Shown here one piece after another: positions 18,391-26,846 of a DNA stretch of 64,000 nt. Under the pieces are notes generated by a model that made no database searches, was not told where the DNA came from, and saw only the letters and a program-made list of their open reading frames with translations. Within the stretch, counting starts at the first letter, position 1. Each line of letters opens with the position of its first letter. The stretch spans positions 1 through 64,000 of the forward strand of contig NZ_JAGLCD010000012.1 in the NCBI RefSeq assembly GCF_023146395.1, in the 5' to 3' direction. Source of the DNA: Aeromicrobium sp. (GTDB taxonomy: Bacteria > Actinomycetota > Actinomycetes > Propionibacteriales > Nocardioidaceae). The position numbers and the translations under genes were made by a program.

Positions 18391-18418
18391 TTGCGGGCGC
18401 CCACCACCGACCTACCGT
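18391..18418 (+). promoter_or_regulatory. putative promoter of the CsbD gene
   Basis: TTGCGG (18391-18396), a 16-nt spacer and TACCGT (18413-18418) lie 45 bp before ATG 18464. The leader contains GGAGGA (18455-18460). The sigma factor cannot be told from sequence. Confidence 0.5.
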
Positions 18419-18463
18419 GGAGGTGAGGGCCGGACACGCCGGCCGTGACTGATCGGAGGAACC

Positions 18464-18634
18464 ATGGGTATCGCCGACAAGGCCGAGAACACCGCCGAGA
18501 AGCTGACGGGCCAGGCCAAGGAGAAGGCGGGAGACGCCACCGACGACCAGGACCTTCAGGCCGAGGGCAAGAAGGATCAGACGAAGGGCAGCCTGAAGAA
18601 CGCGGGCGAGAACATCAAGGACGCGTTCAAGTAG
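18464..18634 (+). CDS. CsbD-family small stress protein
   Basis: A 56-residue, highly charged, lysine- and glutamate-rich protein (start MGIADKAENTAEKLTGQ). It matches the CsbD family, which is induced by general stress in many bacteria and has no known biochemical role. The pattern of NAEKLTGQAKEKAGD, then QAEGKKDQTKG, then LKNAGENIKDAFK is typical. A near-ideal GGAGGA site lies 3 nt before the ATG. A hairpin terminator follows, so partial read-through to the GlsB gene is likely. Confidence 0.92.
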   Translation: MGIADKAENTAEKLTGQAKEKAGDATDDQDLQAEGKKDQTKGSLKNAGENIKDAFK

Positions 18635-18649
18635 GTCAGCCACACCGCT

Positions 18650-18675
18650 GAGGGTCCGGGTTCGCCCGGGCCCTC
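18650..18675 (+). terminator. hairpin with UUCG loop after the CsbD gene
   Basis: An 11-bp stem (GAGGGTCCGGG at 18650-18660 with CCCGGGCCCTC at 18665-18675, one G-U pair) is closed by a stable TTCG tetraloop and followed by TTCTGTG. Confidence 0.75.
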
Positions 18676-18729
18676 TTCTGTGCCCGCGCCCCGCGCGACC
18701 ACACCCCCCATGGCTCGAAGGAGCTTCTC

Positions 18730-18999
18730 ATGATCGGTTTCATCCTCGGGCTGCTCATCGTCGGCCTGATCGCCGGCGCCCTCGCGCGCCTGCTCGTCCC
18801 CGGCCGCCAGAACATCTCGATCCCCGCCACGATCCTGGTCGGCATCATCGGCTCGTTCGTGGGCGGTTTCCTCAGCAACCTGCTGTTCAACGCCGACGCC
18901 TCCCTGCGGACGTCGGGCATCATCGGGTCGGTCATCGGCGCGGTCATCGTGCTGCTGGTCTGGATCAAGATCTCCGGCTCGCAGGCGTCCAAGCGCTGA
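18730..18999 (+). CDS. GlsB/YeaQ/YmgE-family stress membrane protein
   Basis: An 89-residue protein with three membrane segments (about 2-20, 34-52 and 63-82) and the glycine-rich pattern GLIAGALARLLVPG and GIIGSFVGGFL that marks the transglycosylase-associated (YeaQ/GlsB) family. Function unknown; linked to envelope stress in other bacteria. A GAAGGAG site precedes the ATG. Its pairing with a CsbD gene suggests a small stress-response unit. Confidence 0.9.
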   Translation: MIGFILGLLIVGLIAGALARLLVPGRQNISIPATILVGIIGSFVGGFLSNLLFNADASLRTSGIIGSVIGAVIVLLVWIKISGSQASKR

Positions 19000-19042
19000 C
19001 GCGACTCCCAGGTGACGGGCGTCGCACCACTACGCTGGCGAC

Positions 19043-20548
19043 GTGACCGACGTACCTGTGTCCGAGCCCGAGGACGACCTGCCCGAGCAGCTGCGCATCC
19101 GCCGCGACAAGCGGCAGGAGCTCATCGACTCCGGCCGTGCGCCGTACCCGATCTCGGTCCCGCGGACCCACACGCTCCGGGCGATCGTCGACGGGTACGA
19201 CGCCGAGGCCCTCGGTCCCGACCACCACTCGGGCGAGATCGTCTCGATCACGGGCCGCGTGATCTTCCAGCGCAACACCGGCAAGCTGTGCTTCGCCCGC
19301 CTGCGTGAGGGAGACGGCACCGAGCTGCAGGCGATGCTGTCGCTCGCCGAGGTGGGGGAGGAGTCGCTCGCGGACTTCAAGCGACTGGTCGACATCGGCG
19401 ACCACCTGTCGGTCACGGGCGAGATCATCACGAGCCGCCGCGGCGAGCTCAGCGTCGCGGCCACCTCGTGGGACCTCGCCGCCAAGACGCTGCGGCCGCT
19501 CCCGAACGAGCACCGGCCGCTGTCGGACGAGGCGCGCACCCGACTGCGCTACGTCGACCTCATCGTGCGGCCGGAGGCGCGTGACAACGTGCGCGTCAAG
19601 GCGAAGGTCCTGCAGTCGCTGCGGGCCACGCTCGACGGCCGCGAGTACGTCGAGGTCGAGACTCCTGTCCTGCAGCACACCAACGGTGGGGCGGCGGCGC
19701 GACCGTTCTCGACCCACGTCAACGCCTTCGACGAGCCGGCACTGCTGCGCATCGCGATCGAGCTCCACCTCAAGCGGGCGCTCGTGGGCGGTATCGACCG
19801 CGTCTACGAGATCGGCAAGACCTTCCGCAACGAGGGCGTCGACAACACGCACAACCCCGAGTTCATGATGCTCGAGGCGTACGAGGCCTATGGCGACTAC
19901 GACTCGATGGCCGCCCTCACCCGCGACCTCGTCGTCAACGCGGCCCGGGCCGTGGGTCGCACGGTCGTGCCGGCCCGCGACGGTTCGACGATCGACCTCG
20001 AGGCCGAGTGGCGTCACGCCACGGTGCACCAGCTCGTGAGCGACGCCGTCGGCCGACCCGTCGACACCTCGACGTCGGTCGAGTCGCTGCGCACGATCGC
20101 CGACCAGCGCGGCGTCGCCCTCCAGCCCGGCTGGGACGCGGGCCAGGTCGTGCTCGAGCTGTACGAGAAGCTCGTCGAGCACACGCTGATCCAGCCCACG
20201 TTCGTGCGCGACTACCCCGAGTCGGTGCGGCCGCTGGCCAAGAAGCACCGATCGACGCCCGGGCTCGTCGAGGCGTGGGACCTCATCATCAACGGGGTCG
20301 AGCTCGCCCCGGCGTACTCCGAGCTCAACGACCCGGTCATCCAGCGCGAGCGGCTCGAGGAGCAGGCGCGCCTCGCGGCCGCGGGCGATCCGGAGGCGAT
20401 GGACGTCGACGAGGACTTCCTGCGCGCCCTCGAGTTCGGCATGCCCCCGGCCGGCGGCGTGGGCCTGGGCGTCGACCGGCTCGTGATGCTGCTGCAGGGC
20501 ATCGGCATCCGCGAGGCGATCCTGTTCCCCATCACCCGGGCCGAGTGA
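19043..20548 (+). CDS. lysS: lysyl-tRNA synthetase (class II)
   Basis: Charges tRNA-Lys in the cytoplasm. The 501-residue protein has the N-terminal anticodon-binding OB fold (GRVIFQRNTGKLCFARLRE) and the class II core: motif 1 around RATLDGREYVEVETPVLQ, motif 2 RNEGVDNTHNPEF and motif 3 GVGLGVDRLVMLL. GTG 19043 follows TACGCT (19031-19036) by 6 nt, so it is probably leaderless. In mycobacteria lsr2 follows lysS; here a palindrome and a fructose PTS locus follow. Confidence 0.97.
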   Translation: MTDVPVSEPEDDLPEQLRIRRDKRQELIDSGRAPYPISVPRTHTLRAIVDGYDAEALGPDHHSGEIVSITGRVIFQRNTGKLCFARLREGDGTELQAMLSLAEVGEESLADFKRLVDIGDHLSVTGEIITSRRGELSVAATSWDLAAKTLRPLPNEHRPLSDEARTRLRYVDLIVRPEARDNVRVKAKVLQSLRATLDGREYVEVETPVLQHTNGGAAARPFSTHVNAFDEPALLRIAIELHLKRALVGGIDRVYEIGKTFRNEGVDNTHNPEFMMLEAYEAYGDYDSMAALTRDLVVNAARAVGRTVVPARDGSTIDLEAEWRHATVHQLVSDAVGRPVDTSTSVESLRTIADQRGVALQPGWDAGQVVLELYEKLVEHTLIQPTFVRDYPESVRPLAKKHRSTPGLVEAWDLIINGVELAPAYSELNDPVIQRERLEEQARLAAAGDPEAMDVDEDFLRALEFGMPPAGGVGLGVDRLVMLLQGIGIREAILFPITRAE

Positions 20549-20557
20549 TCTCCCGCC

Positions 20558-20676
20558 CCGAGCGGTGAGTGTCGCGCCAAACCCCGGCGGAGCGGTGCGT
20601 GGTGCGCCGAATCGAGGGCGAATTCGGCGCACCACTCACCGCTCGGCGTGAGTTCGGCGCGTAGGTCACCGCTCGC
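20558..20676. repeat. 119-bp palindrome with two copies of a private word per arm
   Basis: Between the convergent lysS and ptsI genes, the word GAGCGGTGA/C occurs at 20560 and 20590. Its reverse complement ends at 20644 and 20674. The inner pair forms a 23-bp stem with one mismatch (20590-20612 with 20622-20644). The outer pair (20560-20568 with 20666-20674) shares exactly the same dyad at 20617. Each word continues into a GCGCCAAA or GCGCCGAA segment, and same-strand copies are 30 bp apart. It may act as a bidirectional terminator; the doubled design is not explained by that alone. Confidence 0.8.
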
Positions 20677-20691
20677 TCGGCTGGGGACGGC

Positions 20692-22344
20692 TCAGGCGAG
20701 GGCGGCGCGGGCTGCGGTGCGGGCATCCTCGGGGGTGTCGGTCAGGAGCGCGGCGTGCGCTGCGGCGCGGCACTGCTCGAGCGTGACGGCGCCGATCTGG
20801 GCGCCGACGGCGCGCACGGCCGTGGCGGCGCAGGAGAGCGAGGTGACCCCGAGGCCGACCAGCACGCATGCGAGCACTGGATCAGCCGCCGCCTCTCCGC
20901 AGACGCCCACGGGCTTGCCCGCCCGGCGTCCGGCGGCCGCGACCTGCTCGATCAGGATCAGCAGGGCCGGCTGCCACGGATCGGTCAGGTGACCGAGCGC
21001 CGCTGACATCCGGTCGGCCGCGAACGTGTACTGGCTCAGGTCGTTCGTGCCGATCGAGACGAAGTCGACGTGCTCGAGGATGCGATCGGCGAGCAGGGCG
21101 GCCGACGGCGTCTCGATCATGACCCCGGCCTGGAGGCCACGAGCGTGGATGCGCTCGGCCAGGGCCGCGGCCTCCGGCGTCACCGAGACCATCGGGGCCA
21201 TGACCCACACGTCGGCCTCGCTGTCCGCGGCCGCGGCGGCGACCGCGTCGAGCTGGTGGTCGAGCAGCTCGGGGCGCGACTCGGCGATCCGGAGTCCGCG
21301 CACGCCCAGGGCCGGGTTGGGCTCGTCGCCCATGTCGGCGAACTGCAGCGGCTTGTCCGAGCCGGCGTCGAGCGTGCGCACGACGACCTTCTGCCCGGCG
21401 CCCACGGCAGCGAACACCTCGCGGTAGATCGCGGCCTGCTCGTCGACCGTGGGCTCGGTGCCGCGGTCCAGGAAGCTCAGCTCGGTCCGGTAGAGGCCGA
21501 AACCCTCGATCGGCTGCGCGGCGGCCCGGCGGGCCCCCGCGCCGTCCTGCACGTTGGCGAGCACCTGGACGGCGTGGCCGTCGGACGTCGCGCCCGGCCC
21601 GCCCCACGCGGCGACCGCGCCGCGGCGCTCGTCGTCGGCGGCGCGCCGTGCCTCGACGTCGGCGGGGTCGGGGTCCAGCACGACCTCGCCCGTCGCGCCG
21701 TCGACCAGGGCCCGGGCGGTGCCGTCCGCGGGCAGGTCGAGCGGAAGGTCACTGACCCCGACGACGCACGGGATGCCGAGCTGGCGCGCGATGATCGCGG
21801 TGTGGCTCGTGGTGCCGCCGAGGCGGATCGCGATCGCGACGATGCGCGCCGGGTCGAGACCCGCGGTGTCGGCGGGGGCGAGGTCGTCGGCGAACAGCAC
21901 CGACGGCACCTCGGGCTCCGGCACGCCCGGCTCCGGCACCCCGAGCACCTCCGCGACCACGCGGTCGCGGACGTCGTGCAGATCGGTCACCCGCTCGGCC
22001 ATCAGCCCGCCGGCCGCGGTGAACATGGCGGCCAGGTCGGTGACCGCGAGCGTCGTGGCGGTCGCCGGTCCCGCGCCGTCGGCGTGCTTCGCGACGAAGG
22101 TGGCCAGGCCCCGATCGGTCGCCATGGCCGACGTGGCCTGCAGCACCTCGGCGGCGGCGCCGGAGGCGTGGCTCGCGCGAGCGGTGAGCCGTTCGGCCAC
22201 GGTCGCGGCCGCGGCGGCGAAGGCCGCGACGGTCGTGTCGCGGTCGACGAAGGCCTCGTCGGCGGGGGCCTCGGTGCGGGCGCCCGGCCGCACGACGGGG
22301 CCGGCTCCCACACCGGGGACGACGGGGGTACCGGTGGTGCTCAT
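20692..22344 (-). CDS. ptsI: phosphoenolpyruvate--protein phosphotransferase (PTS enzyme I)
   Basis: Takes phosphate from PEP and passes it to HPr, starting sugar uptake by the phosphotransferase system. The 550-residue protein carries the phosphorylated histidine H181 in GGTTSHTAIIAR, the PEP-binding region YRTELSFLDRG, MIETPSAALLAD and the catalytic Cys482 in VCGEAAADP. It is somewhat shorter than the 570-580 usual. It is transcribed away from the fruR-fruK-fruA-ptsH genes across a 170-bp control region. Confidence 0.95.
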   Translation of the reverse strand: MSTTGTPVVPGVGAGPVVRPGARTEAPADEAFVDRDTTVAAFAAAAATVAERLTARASHASGAAAEVLQATSAMATDRGLATFVAKHADGAGPATATTLAVTDLAAMFTAAGGLMAERVTDLHDVRDRVVAEVLGVPEPGVPEPEVPSVLFADDLAPADTAGLDPARIVAIAIRLGGTTSHTAIIARQLGIPCVVGVSDLPLDLPADGTARALVDGATGEVVLDPDPADVEARRAADDERRGAVAAWGGPGATSDGHAVQVLANVQDGAGARRAAAQPIEGFGLYRTELSFLDRGTEPTVDEQAAIYREVFAAVGAGQKVVVRTLDAGSDKPLQFADMGDEPNPALGVRGLRIAESRPELLDHQLDAVAAAAADSEADVWVMAPMVSVTPEAAALAERIHARGLQAGVMIETPSAALLADRILEHVDFVSIGTNDLSQYTFAADRMSAALGHLTDPWQPALLILIEQVAAAGRRAGKPVGVCGEAAADPVLACVLVGLGVTSLSCAATAVRAVGAQIGAVTLEQCRAAAHAALLTDTPEDARTAARAALA

Positions 22345-22401
22345 CTGACTCCTGACCGTGACGGAGGCGACACGTTGGTGAGGACTTTTTCGTCAAGGTG
22401 C

Positions 22402-22470
22402 TTGACGTGACGTCACGTTAACGCGTAGAACAACACAAAGCAACAGAAATCCACAACAATCCACATCCGT
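22402..22470 (+). promoter_or_regulatory. divergent control region of ptsI and the fructose operon
   Basis: On the plus strand TTGACG (22402-22407), an 18-nt spacer and TAGAAC (22426-22431) form a plausible promoter for the regulator operon. A perfect 14-bp palindrome ACGTGACGTCACGT (22405-22418) overlaps the -35. Immediately after the -10, CAACA words recur at about 10-bp steps (22431, 22441 and near 22454), on the same face of the helix, as expected for a DeoR-family operator. The binding protein is inferred. Confidence 0.5.
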
Positions 22471-22514
22471 CGATCCGGCGGGTGGAGCGGGTGGGACAGA
22501 CGGAAGGACCACCG

Positions 22515-23282
22515 GTGTACGCAGCCGAACGACGGACCGCCCTGGCGCGCAAGCTCCGGGCCGACGGCCGGGTCAGCGTGATCGACGTGGCCCAGGAGTT
22601 CGGGGTGTCCGGCGAGACCGTCCGGCGCGACCTGGCCGCCCTGGAGCGGCACGGGGTCGCGCGACGGATCCACGGCGGTGCCGTGGCCCGCACGTCGGTG
22701 CAGGCTGTCGAGCTCGACCTCGTCGAGCGCGAGACGCGCCAGGCCGGCCAGAAGCAGGCCATTGCCGTGGCGGCGCTGGCCTACCTGCCCGATGCCGGGG
22801 GCAGCATCATCGTCGACGCGGGCACCTCGACCGCGGCCCTCGTCGATCACCTCCCGGCCGACCTCTCGCTCGTCGCGATCACCCACGGAGTCGTCACGGC
22901 CGCCCAGCTCGCCCGCGCCACGTCGATGGACCTGCACGTGCTCGGCGGTCACGTCCGCGACGCCACGGGTGCTGCCGTCGGCTCGGCCACGGTCGAGGCC
23001 TACGGGCAGGTCGGCGCCGACGTCGCCTTCATCGGCGCCAACGGCATCTCGCCCGAGCGGGGCCTGACGACCGCCGACTTCGCCGAGGCCGCGGTCAAGC
23101 GAGCCGTCGTGACGGCGGCCCGTCGCACCGTCGTGCTGGCCGATGCCACGAAGCTCGACACGGACTTCCTGGTCACGTTCGCCACGCTCGACGACGTCGA
23201 CGTGCTCGTGACCGACGACGCGGCACCGGCCGAGGCCGTCGCCCGCCTGCGCGACGCCGGGATCGAGGTGGTGCTCGCATGA
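22515..23282 (+). CDS. DeoR/GlpR-family regulator of fructose metabolism
   Basis: A 255-residue repressor. The DeoR helix-turn-helix lies near residues 18-55 (VAQEFGVSGETVRRDLAALE, then HGGAV). The C-terminal sugar-phosphate sensing domain follows, with DAGTSTAALVDHLP and DFAEAAVKRA. By position, the effector is probably fructose 1-phosphate. GTG 22515 has GGAAGGA 6 nt upstream; the frame is open to 22482 but without a better start. The stop overlaps fruK by 4 bp. Confidence 0.88.
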   Translation: MYAAERRTALARKLRADGRVSVIDVAQEFGVSGETVRRDLAALERHGVARRIHGGAVARTSVQAVELDLVERETRQAGQKQAIAVAALAYLPDAGGSIIVDAGTSTAALVDHLPADLSLVAITHGVVTAAQLARATSMDLHVLGGHVRDATGAAVGSATVEAYGQVGADVAFIGANGISPERGLTTADFAEAAVKRAVVTAARRTVVLADATKLDTDFLVTFATLDDVDVLVTDDAAPAEAVARLRDAGIEVVLA

Positions 23283-24280
23283 CCGCCGCCCGCACGGACC
23301 TGCCGCGCCTGATCGTCACCGTGACCGCCAATCCGGCGATCGACCGCCTGCTGACGCTGGGCGGGCCGCTCGAGCGCGGTGGCGTCGCCCGCACGGCAGC
23401 GCCGCTGGACCAGCCCGGTGGCAAGGGCGTCAACGTGGCCCGCGCGGTCGCGGCCACAGGTCAGCCCGTCACGGCGGTCTTCCCCGCGGCGGACCACGAC
23501 TCCTTCGTCACGGCGGTCCGTGAGACGGGCCTGCCCCACGTCGCGACGCCGGTGGCCCCGCGCGTCCGGGTCAACCTGACGCTCGCCGAGCCGGACGGCA
23601 CCACCACCAAGCTCAACGCCCCGGGCGCCGAGCTCGGCGCGGCCGAGCTGGACGACCTCGTCCGCGCCGTCCTGGGCGCCTCGGTCGGCGCCGCGTGGGT
23701 CGCGCTGTGCGGCTCCCTGCCGTCGGGCGTGCCGGCGCACTGGTACCGCGATCTCACCGCACGACTGCGCGGGCTCGGCGCCCGGGTCGCGGTCGACACC
23801 TCCGACGATCCGCTCGCGGCGGTGCTGAGCGATCCCGCCACGGCCCCCGACCTGGTCAAGCCCAACGCGCACGAGCTCGTCGACCTGCTGGGCGGCGACG
23901 CCGACGCGGTGGAGGCCGATCCGCGCCTCGCCGGCGAGCTGGCCCAGCGGCTGCGCGCCGAGCGGGGCCCGGCGATCGTGCTCCTCACGCTCGGCGGGGC
24001 CGGTGCCGTCCTGGCCACGGCCGAGGGCACCTGGTTCGCGACCTCGCCTCCGATCACGCCGCTCTCGACGGTCGGTGCCGGGGACTCGGCGCTGGCCGGG
24101 TACCTGATCGCCGACTCCCGCGGCGCCGACGCGCCCTCGGCGCTCGTCAGCGCCGTGCTCCACGGCAGCGCCGCCGCTGCCCTCCCGGGCTCCACGCCCC
24201 CACGTCCGTCGGACGTCGCCGCCCTCCAGGCGCCGCACGCCCGCGAGCTGTCCACCACCCCCACCCCGCAGCACCCCTGA
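23279..24280 (+). CDS. fruK: 1-phosphofructokinase
   Basis: Phosphorylates fructose 1-phosphate, made by the adjacent PTS transporter, to fructose 1,6-bisphosphate. The 333-residue PfkB-type kinase has the substrate motif PGGKGVNVARA and the second signature VGAGDSALAGY with the catalytic aspartate. ATG 23279 overlaps the regulator stop. A tagatose- or sugar-kinase role is less likely given the surrounding fructose genes. Confidence 0.94.
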   Translation: MTAARTDLPRLIVTVTANPAIDRLLTLGGPLERGGVARTAAPLDQPGGKGVNVARAVAATGQPVTAVFPAADHDSFVTAVRETGLPHVATPVAPRVRVNLTLAEPDGTTTKLNAPGAELGAAELDDLVRAVLGASVGAAWVALCGSLPSGVPAHWYRDLTARLRGLGARVAVDTSDDPLAAVLSDPATAPDLVKPNAHELVDLLGGDADAVEADPRLAGELAQRLRAERGPAIVLLTLGGAGAVLATAEGTWFATSPPITPLSTVGAGDSALAGYLIADSRGADAPSALVSAVLHGSAAAALPGSTPPRPSDVAALQAPHARELSTTPTPQHP

Positions 24281-24289
24281 AGGACTGTC

Positions 24290-26374
24290 ATGTCATCACT
24301 CATCACCGCGGACCTGGTCAGCCTCGACGCCGATCTCGGCACCGAGGCGTCCGACGTCATCGCCCGACTGGCGGCCAGCGTGGCCGCCGCGGGTCGGGCC
24401 ACCGAGGCGGACGGCCTCACGGCCGACGCGCTCGCCCGCGAGGCGCAGTCGGCCACGGGCCTGCCGGGCGGCATCGCGATCCCGCACTGCCGGTCGACCT
24501 CCGTCACCGAGCCGACCCTGGCGTTCGCCCGCCTCGCGCCGAAGGCCGACTTCGGGGCGCCCGACGGCCCGGCCGACCTCGTGTTCATGATCGCCGCGCC
24601 CGACGGCGCCGGCACCGAGCACCTCAAGCTCCTGTCGTCGCTCGCTCGCGCGCTCGTCCGGGCCGAGTTCACCGACGCCCTGCGCGCCGCCACCACGGCC
24701 GACGAGGTCGTCGCCCTGGTCGACGGGGTGCTCGCGCCCGCGGAGGGAGCCGGCGCGGCTGCGCCGTCCACCCCGTCCACCCCGTCCACCCCGTCCACCC
24801 CGCCTGCGCAGCCGACCGCCGCCGAGCCGCGGCACGCCGCGTCCGCCGGTGGCACCTTCAAGGTCGTCGCGGTCACGGCCTGCCCCACGGGCATCGCCCA
24901 CACCTACATGGCGGCCGACTCGCTCGCGCAGGCCGCGGCCGACGAGGGCATCGACCTCCAGGTCGAGACGCAGGGCTCCTCCGGCAGCACGCCGCTGTCG
25001 GCCGCGACGATCGCCGCCGCGCACGCCGTGATCTTCGCGACCGACGTGGGCGTCAAGAACGAGAGCCGGTTCGCGGGCAAGCCCGTCGTCGTGAGCGGCG
25101 TCAAGCGCGCGATCAACGAGCCGTCGGTGATGCTGGCTGAGGCGCGCACCGCCGCCAATGATCCCCGGGCCCGCCGTGTCGGCGGATCGGTCGAGACCGC
25201 TGCGGACCAGGTCGAGGGCGGCGGAGTCGGCTTCAAGCTGCGCCAGTGGCTCCTGACGGGCGTCAGCTACATGATCCCGTTCGTCGCCGGAGGCGGTCTG
25301 CTGATCGCGCTCGGCTTCCTGCTCGCGGGGTACGACATCACCGAGCGGGCGAACGACATCCTGGCCGACAACACGCTCTTCAACCTGCCCGAGGCGGGCA
25401 CCAACGCCGCCTGGAACACGCCCCTGCTGACCTACCTCGGCGCGCTGATCTTCCTGCTCGGGTCCTGGGCGTTCGGCTTCCTGGTGCCGGCGCTGGCCGG
25501 CTACATCGCCTACGCGATCGCCGACCGCCCGGGCATCGCGCCCGGCTTCGTGATGGGCTTCCTGGCCAACCAGATCGGCGCCGGGTTCCTCGGCGGCATC
25601 GCGGGTGGCCTGATCGCCGGACTCATCGCGAGCTTCCTCGCCCAGCGGCCGGCCCCGCGCTGGCTCGCCGGACTCATGCCGGTCGTCATCATCCCGCTCG
25701 TCACGACGATCGTCGCAGGCCTGCTGATGCTGCTGGTGCTCGGCCGTCCGATCGCCGATGCGTCCACGGGCCTGGAGAACTGGCTGAACGGTCTCTCGGG
25801 CGGCTCGATCGTGATCCTCGGCGTGATCCTGGGTCTGATGATGGCCTTCGACCTCGGTGGTCCGGTCAACAAGGCGGCCTACGTCTTCGCGACGACCGGC
25901 CTCACGGCCGACGCGATCGCCTCGGGCGGCACGGAGGTCAAGATCATGGCGGCCGTCATGATCGCCGGCATGACGCCGCCGCTTGCCATGGCACTGTCGA
26001 CCGCGCTGCGCCCGAGCCTGTACACCCCGGCCGAGCGCGAGAACGGCAAGTCGGCCTGGCTGCTCGGCGCCGCGTTCATCTCCGAGGGCGCGATCCCGTT
26101 CGCCGCCGCCGACCCGCTGCGCGTCATCCCGTCGATGATGCTCGGATCGGCCACGGCCGGGGCGATCTCGATGGCCGCCGGCGTGACCTCCGCGGCCCCG
26201 CACGGCGGCGTGTTCGTGTTCTTCGCGATCGACCACGTGTTCTGGTTCTTCGCCGCGATCGTCGTGGGTACGCTCGTGAGCGCGCTGGCCGTCACGGCCC
26301 TGAAGCAGCTCGGACACGACCGCACCGACGCCGCGTTCGAGTACGAGCACGAGACCGTCCCCGCGAACGCCTGA
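24290..26374 (+). CDS. fruA: PTS fructose transporter, fused EIIA-EIIB-EIIC
   Basis: Imports fructose with phosphorylation at C1. The 694-residue fusion has the EIIA domain first, with phospho-histidine H66 in AIPHCRS. A Ser-Thr-Pro repeat linker follows at about 158-175, then EIIB with phospho-cysteine C198 in VTACPTGIAHT, then a membrane EIIC domain from about 310 with many hydrophobic segments and GGPVNKAAY. The ATG lies 9 bp after the fruK stop with an AAGGA site. HPr is encoded next, so the whole phospho-relay except EI is in one transcription unit. Confidence 0.95.
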   Translation: MSSLITADLVSLDADLGTEASDVIARLAASVAAAGRATEADGLTADALAREAQSATGLPGGIAIPHCRSTSVTEPTLAFARLAPKADFGAPDGPADLVFMIAAPDGAGTEHLKLLSSLARALVRAEFTDALRAATTADEVVALVDGVLAPAEGAGAAAPSTPSTPSTPSTPPAQPTAAEPRHAASAGGTFKVVAVTACPTGIAHTYMAADSLAQAAADEGIDLQVETQGSSGSTPLSAATIAAAHAVIFATDVGVKNESRFAGKPVVVSGVKRAINEPSVMLAEARTAANDPRARRVGGSVETAADQVEGGGVGFKLRQWLLTGVSYMIPFVAGGGLLIALGFLLAGYDITERANDILADNTLFNLPEAGTNAAWNTPLLTYLGALIFLLGSWAFGFLVPALAGYIAYAIADRPGIAPGFVMGFLANQIGAGFLGGIAGGLIAGLIASFLAQRPAPRWLAGLMPVVIIPLVTTIVAGLLMLLVLGRPIADASTGLENWLNGLSGGSIVILGVILGLMMAFDLGGPVNKAAYVFATTGLTADAIASGGTEVKIMAAVMIAGMTPPLAMALSTALRPSLYTPAERENGKSAWLLGAAFISEGAIPFAAADPLRVIPSMMLGSATAGAISMAAGVTSAAPHGGVFVFFAIDHVFWFFAAIVVGTLVSALAVTALKQLGHDRTDAAFEYEHETVPANA
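24764..24799 (+). repeat. four tandem 9-bp repeats inside fruA
   Basis: CCGTCCACC is repeated four times without error (24764-24799) and encodes the Ser-Thr-Pro linker between EIIA and EIIB. Slippage here would add or remove three residues and keep the frame. Confidence 0.9.
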
Positions 26375-26402
26375 CGGCCGACGCCCCGCAGAAGGAGACA
26401 GC

Positions 26403-26660
26403 ATGCCCAGCAAGACCGTGACCGTCGGTTCCGCCGTCGGCCTGCACGCCCGACCGGCCGCGACGATCGCCGCGGCTGCGGCGGCCCAGTCGGCCCCCGT
26501 GACGCTCGCGACGGCCGGCGGCGAGCCCGTCGACGCCGGCTCGGCGCTGCTCATCATGACGCTCGGGGCCGCCAAGGGCGACGCCGTCACGGTGGAGTCC
26601 GAGGACGAGGCGGCGCTCACCGCGATCGCCGACCTCGTCGAGGCCGATCTCGACGCCTGA
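26403..26660 (+). CDS. ptsH: PTS phosphocarrier protein HPr
   Basis: An 85-residue carrier that relays phosphate from enzyme I to EIIA of the fructose transporter. His15 in GLHARPA is the phosphorylation site, and Ser47 stands at the position equivalent to the regulatory Ser46. A GAAGGAG site precedes the ATG. It is the last gene of the fructose operon. Confidence 0.95.
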   Translation: MPSKTVTVGSAVGLHARPAATIAAAAAAQSAPVTLATAGGEPVDAGSALLIMTLGAAKGDAVTVESEDEAALTAIADLVEADLDA

Positions 26661-26670
26661 CCGGGCCACG

Positions 26671-26717
26671 GCGGCGCCCCGGCACGGTCGTCACGACGAT
26701 CGTCCCGGGGGCGCCGC
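26671..26717 (+). terminator. stem with a long loop after ptsH
   Basis: GCGGCGCCCC (26671-26680) pairs with GGGGCGCCGC (26708-26717) around a 27-nt loop that itself holds CGTCACGACG. This probably ends the fructose operon before the clpC promoter. Confidence 0.55.
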
Positions 26718-26735
26718 TGTACGCCGAGAGCGAAC
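26718..26735 (+). promoter_or_regulatory. candidate ClgR operator upstream of clpC
   Basis: TGTACGCCGAGAGCGAAC fits at every position the consensus WNNWCGCYNANRGCGWWS that I recall for ClgR, the actinobacterial activator of clp genes. It lies about 75 bp upstream of the likely -10 TAGACT (26810-26815) and 112 bp before the clpC start, a position suited to activation. Confidence 0.65.
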
Positions 26736-26846
26736 GCGGGGAACACCGGCCCCCGTGGTCCAGTTGTCTAGGTGTGCGGACAGCGGTCTGCACAGGACCT
26801 GTCCGCCCGTAGACTGGACGGACAGCCCAACACCGGGAGGGACGCC

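Noticed and set aside
18445..18651. 68-residue plus-strand frame over the CsbD gene
   Set aside because: Another frame (18464-18634) encodes a clear CsbD protein with an ideal ribosome site.
24764..24799. CRISPR or phase-variation tract in fruA
   Set aside because: The 9-bp repeats are a multiple of three inside a linker, so length changes keep the frame.
24296..26746. 816-residue antisense frame across fruA and ptsH
   Set aside because: Shadow rich in Arg, Gly, Asp and His; no domain signature, and it crosses two real genes.
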